Below, in pieces: positions 25,808-36,200 of a stretch of DNA of 64,000 bases. The stretch is from Magnetospira sp. QH-2 (GTDB taxonomy: Bacteria > Pseudomonadota > Alphaproteobacteria > Rhodospirillales > Magnetospiraceae): positions 1,875,819-1,939,818 of the forward strand of contig NZ_FO538765.1 of NCBI RefSeq assembly GCF_000968135.1. Reading direction: 5' to 3'. Each line of letters opens with the position of its first letter. Position 1 is the first letter of the stretch. Under the pieces are notes generated by a model that was given only the letters and a program-made list of their open reading frames with translations, ran no database searches and was not told where the DNA came from. A program made the translations under genes and the position numbers.

Positions 25808-28800
25808 TACACCTCGATTCCCTTTTTCAACTGACCGGGCGTCTGCAGCTGGGCGGCGCCCCCGAAGGCTTTGACGGCCTGCTGTTGTCGCGTCTGGCCG
25901 ACAAGCATGGTCCGCTGCTGTTCATTGCCCGCGACGAGGCCCATATGGCGCGCATGGCCGATTCCTTGGCCTTTTTTGCCCCCGACATCCCGTGTTTGCA
26001 GATGCCCGCTTGGGATTGCCTGCCCTATGACCGGGTGTCGCCCAAGGGCGAGGTGGTGGCCCGCCGACTGGCCACTCTGACCGCCCTGGCCCAGAACACC
26101 GGAAAGGTAGGCGTGGTGCTGGCGACGGTCTCCTCGGCGACCCAGAAGCTGCCGCCGCGCGCCGTCTTCGCCGCCTGTTCCCTGACCGCCAAGCCGGGGG
26201 ACGATCTGCCCCTGGACAAGCTGACCGGATTTTTGGAGCGTAACGGATATCACCGCACCGGAACGGTGATGGAGGCCGGGGAATATGCCGTGCGCGGGGG
26301 GATTGTCGATCTGTTCCCGCCGGGGCTGAACGCGCCATTAAGGCTGGACTTTTTCGGCGATGAGTTGGAGAAGATCCGCGCCTTCGACCCAGTCAACCAG
26401 ACCAGCATCGGCTTGGTGGACAGCCTGACGCTGCAGCCCGTTGGCGAAGTGGTGTTCGATGAGGAATCCATCGCCCGCTTCCGCACCGGCTATCGGGATC
26501 TGTTTGGGGCCGAGGGCACGCGGGATCTGTTGTACGAGGAAATTTCCGCCGGACGCCGGGCCGACGGCTTCGAGCATTGGCTGCCTTTGTTTCATGAGGG
26601 CATGGAAACCCTGTTCGACTATTTGGGCGACTGGCCGTTGGTGCTGGACCATCAGCTGGATGAAGCGGTAGAAGCGCGGGCGGAACAAATCCGCGAGCAT
26701 TATCAAGCCCGTCTGGATGCCTTGAGTATAGAAGGCCTGGCGGCGGGGCCCGCCTACAGACCGTTGCCTCCGGAAAGACTCTATATTGACGAGGACACTT
26801 GGCGGGATCTACTAGTAGATGGGAGGGCGGTTCAGTTCTCACCCTTTGATCTGCCCGATGGTCTGGGCACCGGGTCGGCCGATGGGCGCATGGGCCGGGA
26901 TTTTGGCGATGTGCGCTCGCGTCCGGGGGAGAATGTTTTTGACGCCCTGGCTGAACACCTAAAGGACCTGAAGAAGGAAAAGCGGCGGATTTTATTGGTT
27001 GCTTTGACCGAAGGGGCAGGGGAGCGCCTGCTCCATGTGCTGGCCGATCACGGGATCGAGGGATTCGCCAAGGGACGCGGCTGGGCCTCGTTCCTGAATG
27101 GGAAAGACGGCAATCTGGTCATCGAGGTGGCCGGCTTCGAGCGCGGCTTCACCGGCAAGGGTTTTGCCGTCATCACCGAACAGGACATTCTCGGCGATCG
27201 ATTGGTGCGTCCGGCCCGCAAGACCCGTATTCGGGCGGAAAACTTTATTTCCGAAGCGTCGACGCTGAGTGAAACAGACCTGGTTGTCCATCTTGAGCAT
27301 GGAATCGGGCGCTACGAAGGCCTGGAAACCATCGACGTGGCCGGGGCGGCGCATGACTGCTTGCGGGTGATCTATGATGGCGGCGACAAGCTGTTCGTTC
27401 CAGTGGAAAACATTGAAACTCTGTCCCGTTACGGATCCGAAACGGATGGTGTTCAGCTAGACAAGCTGGGCGGTGTGGGCTGGCAGGCGCGCAAATCCAA
27501 GCTCAAGAAGCGCATCCGTGACATGGCCGACAAGCTGATCGAGATCGCCGCCCAGCGGGCCTTGAAATCCGCCGAGCCCTTTAGTCTCCCCGAAGGTTTG
27601 TACGACGAGTTTTGTTCCGGTTTCCCCTATGTGGAAACCGACGACCAATTGCGGGCCATCCATGACACCATCGAGGACCTGGGTCGTGGCCGCCCCATGG
27701 ATCGGCTGGTCTGTGGCGATGTTGGCTTCGGCAAGACCGAAGTGGCTTTGCGCACGGCCTTTGCCACGGCCATGGCGGGCAAGCAGGTGGCGGTGGTGGT
27801 GCCGACGACATTGCTCAGTCGGCAGCACTACAAGTCCTTCACCGAACGGTTCAAGGATCTGCCGGTGCGGGTGCGGCAATTGTCCCGCCTGGTGACCGCG
27901 AAAGAGTCCAAGGAAACCAAGGCCGGGCTCGCCGATGGGACCGTCGATATCGTTGTTGGTACTCACTCTGTATTTGTGAAAGGCAACACATTCAAGGACT
28001 TGGGTCTATTGGTCATCGACGAGGAACAGCACTTCGGGGTCAAGCACAAGGAGCGTTTGAAACAGCTCAAGTCCGATGTGCATGTGCTGACCCTGACCGC
28101 CACGCCGATCCCGCGAACCCTGCAACTGGCCCTGACCGGGGTGCGGGAGCTGAGCCTGATCGCCACGCCGCCGGTGGATCGCTTGGCCGTGCGCACCTTC
28201 GTTACGCCGGAAGACCCTGTGGTGCTGCGCGAGGCGATCCTGCGCGAACATTATCGCGGCGGCCAGACTTTCTATGTCTGTCCACGGATCGAGGATCTGG
28301 GCCGCGAGCAGGAACGTTTGCACAGCCTTGTTCCCGATATACGGGTGGCCGTGGCCCATGGACGCATGACGCCGACGGATTTGGACGCCACCATGACCGC
28401 CTTCACCGATGGCGAATACGATCTTTTGCTCTGTACCAACATCGTCGAGAGCGGCTTGGACCTGCCGCGGGTCAACACCATCATCCTGCATCGCGCCGAC
28501 CGCTTCGGTCTGGCTCAATTGTATCAGTTGCGGGGCCGTGTCGGTCGTTCAAAAAAGCGCGCCTATGCCTATTTGACTCTGCCGCCGGGTCGGAAATTGA
28601 CAGCCGGAGCGCAGAAAAGACTGGAAGTCATGCAGACTTTGGACACTCTGGGCGCCGGATTCACCTTGGCCAGCCACGATTTGGACATTCGCGGCGCCGG
28701 AAACCTGTTGGGCGAGGAACAGTCTGGACATATCAAGGAAGTGGGCATCGAACTCTATCAGCACCTGCTTGAAGAGGCCGTGGCCGAGGCCAAGGGGCTC

Positions 28801-29274
28801 GGTCTGGCCGACATGGAACGCGATTGGAGCCCGCAATTGAACTTAGGCATCCCGGTTCTGATTCCCGATACCTATGTGGCGGACCTGGGGGTACGGATGG
28901 GACTCTATCGCCGCCTGGCTACTTTGGACACTCGGGATGCCGTGGAGGGATTCGCGGCGGAGTTGTTGGATCGCTTCGGCCCCTTGCCGTCGGAAGCGGA
29001 AAACCTGTTGCAGACGGTGGTCATTAAACAGCTTTGCAAACAGGCCCATGTGGCCAAGGTGGATACCGGGCCCAAGGGGGCGGTATTGACCTTCCACGAA
29101 AACAGCTTTCCCAATCCGGCCGGGCTGGTGGCCTTCATTACCAAGCAGACCGGCACCGCCAAGCTACGCCCGGATCACAAGATGGTTTATCGGCGCAATT
29201 GGCCCCAGGGTGACCATCGGGTGATTGGAGTGCGGCGGTTGATGATCGGTCTGGCGGAAGTGGCTGCGGGTTAA
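25804..29274 (+). CDS. mfd: Transcription-repair coupling factor Mfd
   Basis: Mfd displaces RNA polymerase stalled at DNA lesions and recruits UvrA. The protein has 1156 residues, normal for the family. It has an N-terminal UvrB-like region, a CarD-like RNA-polymerase-interaction domain (DLVVHLEHGIGRYEGLETI), and a RecG-like helicase core (GDVGFGKTE, DEEQHFG, TATPIPRT, QLRGRVGRS) followed by the TRCF C-terminal domain. Translation probably starts at TTG 25804 overlapping the sdhE stop. The gene contains the second TCTACTAGTAGA copy (26808-26819), written as CTA-CTA-GTA in the peptide DLLVD. Confidence 0.97.
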   Translation: MIHLDSLFQLTGRLQLGGAPEGFDGLLLSRLADKHGPLLFIARDEAHMARMADSLAFFAPDIPCLQMPAWDCLPYDRVSPKGEVVARRLATLTALAQNTGKVGVVLATVSSATQKLPPRAVFAACSLTAKPGDDLPLDKLTGFLERNGYHRTGTVMEAGEYAVRGGIVDLFPPGLNAPLRLDFFGDELEKIRAFDPVNQTSIGLVDSLTLQPVGEVVFDEESIARFRTGYRDLFGAEGTRDLLYEEISAGRRADGFEHWLPLFHEGMETLFDYLGDWPLVLDHQLDEAVEARAEQIREHYQARLDALSIEGLAAGPAYRPLPPERLYIDEDTWRDLLVDGRAVQFSPFDLPDGLGTGSADGRMGRDFGDVRSRPGENVFDALAEHLKDLKKEKRRILLVALTEGAGERLLHVLADHGIEGFAKGRGWASFLNGKDGNLVIEVAGFERGFTGKGFAVITEQDILGDRLVRPARKTRIRAENFISEASTLSETDLVVHLEHGIGRYEGLETIDVAGAAHDCLRVIYDGGDKLFVPVENIETLSRYGSETDGVQLDKLGGVGWQARKSKLKKRIRDMADKLIEIAAQRALKSAEPFSLPEGLYDEFCSGFPYVETDDQLRAIHDTIEDLGRGRPMDRLVCGDVGFGKTEVALRTAFATAMAGKQVAVVVPTTLLSRQHYKSFTERFKDLPVRVRQLSRLVTAKESKETKAGLADGTVDIVVGTHSVFVKGNTFKDLGLLVIDEEQHFGVKHKERLKQLKSDVHVLTLTATPIPRTLQLALTGVRELSLIATPPVDRLAVRTFVTPEDPVVLREAILREHYRGGQTFYVCPRIEDLGREQERLHSLVPDIRVAVAHGRMTPTDLDATMTAFTDGEYDLLLCTNIVESGLDLPRVNTIILHRADRFGLAQLYQLRGRVGRSKKRAYAYLTLPPGRKLTAGAQKRLEVMQTLDTLGAGFTLASHDLDIRGAGNLLGEEQSGHIKEVGIELYQHLLEEAVAEAKGLGLADMERDWSPQLNLGIPVLIPDTYVADLGVRMGLYRRLATLDTRDAVEGFAAELLDRFGPLPSEAENLLQTVVIKQLCKQAHVAKVDTGPKGAVLTFHENSFPNPAGLVAFITKQTGTAKLRPDHKMVYRRNWPQGDHRVIGVRRLMIGLAEVAAG
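26808..26819. repeat. TCTACTAGTAGA palindrome, copy 2 (inside mfd)
   Basis: Identical to the copies at 6830-6841 and 51626-51637. In frame it reads GAT-CTA-CTA-GTA-GAT (DLLVD), again with codons rarely used by neighbouring genes. Confidence 0.8.
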
Positions 29275-29954
29275 TCGTCCCGGAGCAGGGTTTGGCCCGC
29301 CAATTCCTTGGCCACATCAATCAAACGCAACAGAACCTGGGGCTCATGGGCTCCGGACAGGGCAGGGCCGCCTTCGAACAGGTAGGTTGGGACCCCATTG
29401 ATACCTTGACGATGGGCCCAGGCATTGTCAGTCAATACCTGCTCGACACCATTCAATCCTTCAAGGTATCCCTGCACCATTTCTGAATCGTAACCATTTT
29501 CGGCGGCGATATCGATAAGGGTCCAAGGGTCACCGATATCGCGGCCATCAACGAAATGGGCCTCGTAAAGGGCGTCGACGATCTGTTCTTGTCGTCCCAA
29601 ATCCGCCGACAATCGAATCAGCCGATGGGAATTGAGACTGTTGGGGACCTTCTCGACCCGCTCGAAATTGAACGGGATCTCTTCGGCCCGGCCCACGTCC
29701 TCGATCGCATCCAGAATGCGTCCGATGCGCTGTTCATTGCCAAAACGCCGGGACATATAGGTGACCTGATCAACGCCTTCGTCGGGCATGTTGGGATTGA
29801 GCAGAAAGGAACGGGTCCGCACCCGGATATCCAATCCCGGTCGCTGGGCCACAGCCTTTTGCAGCCTTCTGCGCCCGATATAGCACCAAGGACAGATGGT
29901 ATCGACCACCAGATCAATATGCAGGGTCGGCAAGGGTGATTGGGACTGGATGGT
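29271..29954 (-). CDS. DsbA-family oxidoreductase, FrnE-like
   Basis: A thioredoxin-fold protein of the FrnE/2-hydroxychromene-2-carboxylate-isomerase group (about 227 residues). The active site is CPWC in VVDTICPWCYIGRRRLQKA, typical of FrnE, and the cis-Pro loop reads INGVPTYLFEGG. There is no signal peptide, so it is probably cytoplasmic and acts in thiol exchange or detoxification. GTG 29954 gives the usual N-terminus; an in-frame ATG at 29990 is the alternative. Its stop overlaps the convergent mfd stop by 4 bases. Confidence 0.87.
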   Translation of the reverse strand, partial: TIQSQSPLPTLHIDLVVDTICPWCYIGRRRLQKAVAQRPGLDIRVRTRSFLLNPNMPDEGVDQVTYMSRRFGNEQRIGRILDAIEDVGRAEEIPFNFERVEKVPNSLNSHRLIRLSADLGRQEQIVDALYEAHFVDGRDIGDPWTLIDIAAENGYDSEMVQGYLEGLNGVEQVLTDNAWAHRQGINGVPTYLFEGGPALSGAHEPQVLLRLIDVAKELAGQTLLRDD

Positions 29955-30153
29955 CACGAATGCGCATGTCCTTATATGGGGCGGAGCCATGGAGACTAAA
30001 CCACGTCGGGTTTGAGTCCAATTGGGTCGCGCCTGTCCAGCGGGTCCGATGGGTCCCGACACGCGCCAGGATAGTCCTCTGGATCGTTTCTGCCAATGGG
30101 CAGGGGGGGGCGAATCCGATCAAACGCGACGGGATCGAGGGCCGAATAGATAC

Positions 30154-30184
30154 AAAAACGGCGACCTTTCGAGGCCGCCGTTTT
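30154..30184 (-). terminator. Terminator after the giant RTX/FecR gene
   Basis: A 12-bp stem (30155-30166 with 30173-30184, one mismatch) with a 6-nt loop. A-runs and T-runs flank it on both sides, so it works in the - direction after the giant gene (18 bases after its stop) and could also work on the + strand. The rest of 29955-30202 shows no gene. Confidence 0.85.
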
Positions 30185-30202
30185 CGGTCCATTGGGGTGG
30201 GA

Positions 30203-33200
30203 TCAGTTGAGCGGAATCTCTCCGTCTCGTTGGCCCGCTCCCATGTTCCCCGTGCCGAAGCTTTCTGCGGCCGCCTGGTCCTCGAAATTGATGGTTGCCA
30301 CCTGGGAGTAGGAATTCGAGCTGGAGCCTCCCTGTGCATAGTAGAGGTGACCTGTCTGATCGTCGCCGGTGCCTTCGGAGTAGAACACGAACACCGACTG
30401 CCCATCGCTCAAGGGAAGCTCATCAACGAAGCTGCCGATGGTTCCCTGATAGGCCACACCGTCACTGGTCATGTTGAAGAAGGTACCGTTGATCATCGGA
30501 CCTGAACTACCGCTATCGCCATAGCCGAAGCTGGTATAGCCCCAGAACATCGGACCGTCGAAACCGTGGAAATAGAAGGAATCGTCGGCACCGAAATCGA
30601 GGATGGTATCGCCGCCTTCGTCCACGATGTTATCGAACAGGTACTTGAACACGTCCGCTCCAGCCCCACCGTCCAAAACATCGGCGCCCTGGCCGCCCAT
30701 CAGGGTATCGGCCCCGGCACCGCCGAGCAGAAGATCATTACCACTGCTGCCGGTGAGGAAATTATCCAGATCGTCGCCACTGAACAGGTCGTAATCGCCG
30801 TCATCGAAGCTCAGGGTTTCGACGTTGGTGATCACATCGCTGCCATCGGCTCCGACCACCGAAACCACATCGCTGCTTTCCACGGAGTAGGCGATGTTGT
30901 CGATGGCGCCATAGTAGGCATCCGGACCGAACTGAATGACGAACCCGGAGTTCGAGGTCATATTGATATCCACATGGCTTGCATAAGCCGGGTCGACCCC
31001 GACGGTGGTGAGTGTGGACCAATCCCCGGTATCCAGATCCTGGATCTGCACCGTGATGTCGAGGGTACCCGAACCCCAGTTGCCCAGGTCGAAGCCGTCC
31101 AGAGTGATCGCGCCACCCAGCTGGGATTCCAGCGTGATCTGGCCCACGGTTTCGTTGTTGTCGTAGTCCCCGAAGGCCACGTCCACAAGATCACTGTATC
31201 CGGTGCTCCAGTAGTACATGGTGTCGTAGGATTGGGTGCCATCCACCGACAGGGAGCGGTAGGTCACATCGACGAGGGCGCTGTCTCCGTAGGATTGTGG
31301 AATGACATCCCAGTCGGCGGTACCACCGGTGCTGAAGTCGAGCACGGTTTCTTCCCGCACCGCCGCGAACTGATAATCAGCGATGGTGCCCGAGAATAGG
31401 GCGGTATCGTCGCCGTCGCCGCCATCAAGGACGTCGTCGTTCGCTCCACCGTCGATCAGGTCATCCCCGGCACCGCCGGTAAGGATGTCATTGCCCGAGC
31501 CACCGGACAGGCTGACGCCGTCCACATCGGCCAGCAAGGTGATGGTGTCATCGCCGTCGCCGCCGTCGATGAGGATCTCGTTGACCGCTTGATCCGCCGT
31601 ATCGGTATTGGTCGGGTCGCCGGTCACGGTCAAGGTGCCGTTGACGGTGATGGTGTCGTCCCCATCCTCGCCCATCACCTTGATATCGTCGGAGGCGGTA
31701 AAGGAACCGGCCATGGCGATGGTATCGTCGCCGGAACCCGCTTCGATGCGGATATCCTCGTCGTCGTTGCCTTCGTCGTTAAGACCGTTGGTGCCGTCGA
31801 TGGCGCTGAAGGTACCATTGAGGGAGATGGTGTCATCACCGGCACCGCCAAGCACTTCAATGTCGTCGTGGGCCGCGACCGTGCCGCCGACCAGGATCGT
31901 GTCATCATTGTCGCCGCCGGAGAATTCCACGTCGTCGTCGGCGGTGATGGTAGCGTCCACGGTCAGGATATTCTGGCCGGTGCCGCCTTCGCCCACGCCC
32001 CAACCGGTGTCGATGACCACGTCGTCGGTCAGCGCGGTCAGGGAGCCCGTCACGTTGATGATGTTCTCGCCCTGGCCGCCGTCGATGCTCACGTCCTCGT
32101 AGGCGGTGATGGTGGCGTCAACGGTCATGGTGTCGTTATCGTACCCACCATCGATATCCACGTCATCGTCTTCACTGACGATGGTTCCGGACACCGTCAT
32201 GATGTCATCGCCATATCCGCCTTCGATCTCCACGTCGTAGGTCTGGGCGGTGATGGTGCCGGAGACGCTCATGGTGTCGTCTCCATCTCCGCCTTCGATG
32301 TCCACTTCGTCATAGGCGGTGATGGTCGCGTTCACATCCAAGGTGTCGTCGCCGTCGTCGCCATAGATTTCCACGTCAGCGCCGGTGGAGGTCAGGGTGC
32401 CGCTGACGGTCAAGCTGTCATCGCCCGAATCGCCCTCTATTTCCAAGTCATCCGCGGCGGTCAGCGTGCCGCTGACGGTCAGTGTGTCGTTGTCGTAGCC
32501 GCCCTGGACCTCGATATCATCGTCTACGGAGGTCAGGGTCCCGGCCACGGTGATGATGTCGTCGCCGTCATCGCCCCAGATCTCCACATCGTCGTAGGCG
32601 GTGAGGGTGGCGTCGGCGCTGACGGTGATGGTGTCATCGCCATCGTCACCGTAGATTTCCACATAGTCCCACTGGGAGGTCACGGACCCGAAGATATCAA
32701 TGGTGTCGTTGCCCGCGTTCCCCTCGATGTAGACATCGTAGTAGGCGAACAACTCGGCGCCACTCTGGATGGTGATGGCGTCGTTGTCGGCAAATGCGCC
32801 CTCGCCTTCGCCGTAATAGGCTCCACCCCAGATTTCCATGTAGCCATACTCGGCTCTCAGGGTGCCGCCTATGGTGATGCTGTCATTGCCAAAGCCACCG
32901 CCGATCTCGATATCCTCGTAGACCGAAATGTCGCCGCTGACGGTCAGGGTGTCGTTGCCGCCGGCATACTCGTCACCGATGAAGGACCATTCATCAAAGG
33001 GAATCTCCTGGCCTTCGCCATAGTCATAACCGAAATCCCCGTAGTCGTATCCGAACTCACCGTAGTCGTAACCCCCTTCCCCGTAGTCATAGCCCCCTTC
33101 GCCAAAGCTATAATCGAAGTAGCTGAGCAAATCGCCGAAGTCCTCGGTCATGGAACCGTCGCCGTACATGAACAGCATATTGCCGTCGCTGTTGGTCGCG

Positions 33201-36200
33201 TTAACGGTCAGGGTGTCGTTGCCCAGGCCACCCAGCATGGCGTCCTGGCCATCGCCGATCAGGGTGTCGTTGCCGATCCCGCCGTGCATCAGGTCGGCGC
33301 CCGCGCCGCCATCGAGGTAGTCATCGCCGCCGACGCTGTCGCCAGTGCCAAAGTCAGTGACTTGGAACAGATAGTCCGACCCGTCAGGAATGGCGTACTG
33401 CGGGTAGTCGGCGAGCTTCATGTAGTAGGTTCCCGCCTCGCTGAAGGTATGGACCAGCCAGCTGTCATAGCTGTCCACGGACCCCGGATCGAGCGGCGAA
33501 CTGTCGTCGTCGGAATTGATTTGGTTGCCGCTGGCGTCGTAGAGGTAGAGGTAGGGATCGAAATCGTCCGAATTTCCGTTCAAGTCCGTATCGTCATAGC
33601 CGAAATCCATGTCGAACAGCATGGTGGTTCCGGCCTCATCGACAGTGAAGCTGTACCAATCGTAGGTCCCGTCACCGGTGCCATAGATTGATGCATGGGC
33701 ATAGAGTGCCGACCCCTGAACCAACGGGTCGGCGGCATTGACGAAGGTGCCGTCGATGTTCTGTGCGGTCTCCAGGCTGTCGTTGCCGCCAACCTCGAAG
33801 CCCGTCGGGGTACCGGATTCGTCGATATCGAGCCATTCGCCCGGCTGCGGATTGATGGAGGAGCCGCTGATTTCGTCGCCATCGCCGATCAGCAGGTCCA
33901 TGGCGGCACCGCCGGTCAGGACATCATCGCCGCCCAGGCCAACGATCAGGTCCATGCCCCCGTAACCGTCGATGACATCATCACCACTGGTGCCCACAAG
34001 GAAGTCATCTCCCTCGGTTCCGGAAAGCTCCGAGAAGGGGATGGCGCCCACGTCGCCAACTGCGTATGTCGTTTCATCGCCTTCGAACGTGAAAAACTCC
34101 ACGCCGGTTACAAGGTCGGAGCTGGATTCGTCCAGCTTGTTGACCTGGAAGCTACCGTCTTCGGTCATGCGAATTTCGTAGTCGGACAATTGACCGGCGA
34201 ACACCGCCGTATCGGTGCCCGCGCCACCGTCGATCTCATTGCTGCCGGTGCCGCCGGAAAGCACGTCATTGCCGGTGCCGCCCAGGATCACGTCGTCCCC
34301 GGCCTCGCCGTCGATGATATCATTGCCAGCCCGGCCATTGAGGTTGTCCTCGTTGTTGGTGCCGATAAGAATATCGTCACCGCCGGTTCCGGTGCGGCCC
34401 GCGACCTCGGCTATGGCCATGGGATCGGCGAGCAACGACAGGTCTACGCTGGATGCGCCGCTGGAGACGTCCTGAATGGTCTGGGACAATTCGTCCTGGA
34501 TATAGGCCGAGGTCGCGGCCAGGCTATTCAGGAAGGCATCGGAGTCGTCGGAAAAGTTGATATTTTCAATGGCTTGGTTGGCGCCCGCCAGAACGCCGCC
34601 CACGGCTTGTGCTTCCGCGGAGGAAATGGTCACGCCAGCCCCGGCGGCCGCATCGCTGACCAAAGAGGTCATATTGCCGGAATTGATCAGATCCAAAATG
34701 CCGCCATCGGTCAAGCCGGTGAGGGACTCGAAGGCCTGACTCAAGGCGTCGGCTTGGCTCACGCCCTTACCCTGTAGGGCACCGGCGACCTGATTGACCA
34801 TATTGGCGACCATCACCGACTGGCGCATCAATTCCACGTCCTCCGCTTCGGCTAGGGCCTGCGGATCGGCGTCGAGCAGGTCATAGCCTGTCAGCCCCAG
34901 GCTGTTGGCCACGTTGGCCTGTGCCGTCGCCAGATCAACCCCGCTCTCCACCTGAATTTGAATCAGCGTGGTCAGAGGCGTAATGACCGGAGTCGCCACA
35001 CCTTCCACCATGGGGGCCTTCAAAACCCCCATAAAAGCCAGACCGGTTTGGGTATCGGTGCCGCCGGAGGTGGTCAGGACGCCTTCTTGCGTTGTTGAAA
35101 GCGAATAATTGCCCGAGGAATCCGTGGAGGAATCCGTGTAGGTGTAATCTTCGCCCGCGTCCCAAACACCGTTCAGGTTGACGTCCACGAACACCAGGGC
35201 ATCGGCCAAGTAGCCGTCGACCACTTGTCCGGTAAAGACCGTCGCTTCCGGAATGGGGGTGTCGTCAATGGTGGGGAGGTCTTCGTTGTCGCCCTCGGTC
35301 GTGGTGACGTCACCATCACCATCATCTTCATCGTCCGTGTCCTCGGTGGTGCCACCACCACCACCGCCATCATCATTACCCTGAATCTGATTGATGATAT
35401 CGAGCAGAATTTCATCGCCACTGCGGCTACCGAACAGGTCTCCGCCCTGACCGCCGTCTTCTTCACCGCCCGAGGCGGTATCGAACTCATCGAGGCCTTC
35501 ACCCAGGCCCAGTTCGTCTTCGATGTTGACGTCATAGCCGAGGTTCTCCTCGACTTCCTGGAGCGCTGCTTCCAATTCGGCTTCAGCCTGTTCGGCCTCG
35601 GCCTCCAGCTCGGCGGCCTTGGCTTCGTCGCCGTTCTCGCGGGCTTCCTGCGCCTTGGTGCGGATGTCCTGCAACCGGTCCATCACGTCCAGGGCCTTCT
35701 CTTCCAGGGTGCGCGGAAGGATGGTGCTCACCTGGGTGACGATGTTCTGAATTTGCGCAGAGTCCATCTGGAACGAGGTCGGCGTCGCCGAGGCCGACGG
35801 CGTCCAGTTCCAGCCGCCGCCCAGGTTGTTGATGGTGCCCAGGGTGTCGCCGGAGGGGCTCATCAGCACGATCTCGCCCACCGTCTCGCCGCGCAGGGTG
35901 CTCTCCGGCAGGTTCACTGCTTGAATGGAGTCGCCATCGGTTTCCAGGAATACCTTGGTGCCGCGAATGCCGATGGTGGCCACCGGGGTGTTCACCACCA
36001 TGGCATCCTGGCCAAACTTGGCGATCTGGCCCGACACGAAGGTCGCGGCGCCGGTCAGAAGGGCAAAGGAGGCCGAGCCTTCCTGGCTGCCCGGGTCATA
36101 GACCATCTCGTCGAGCACCATGCGGCCACCTTCGCCCAGCGAGAATACCGAATTGTCCGCCAGAATGACGCCCACCGCGCCGTCGGAAGCGGTTTCAAGA

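Noticed and set aside
31500-33000. Periodic repeats resembling a CRISPR array
   Set aside because: Repeat units are imperfect, in frame and translate to a coherent acidic repeat protein; there are no uniform spacers and no cas genes.
31589-33691. Long + strand open frame (700 codons) opposite the giant RTX gene
   Set aside because: It is the antisense shadow of the Asp/Gly/Val-rich repeat coding region; GC-rich and repetitive codons leave the opposite strand stop-free. It has no ribosome-binding site, signal or recognisable domain.
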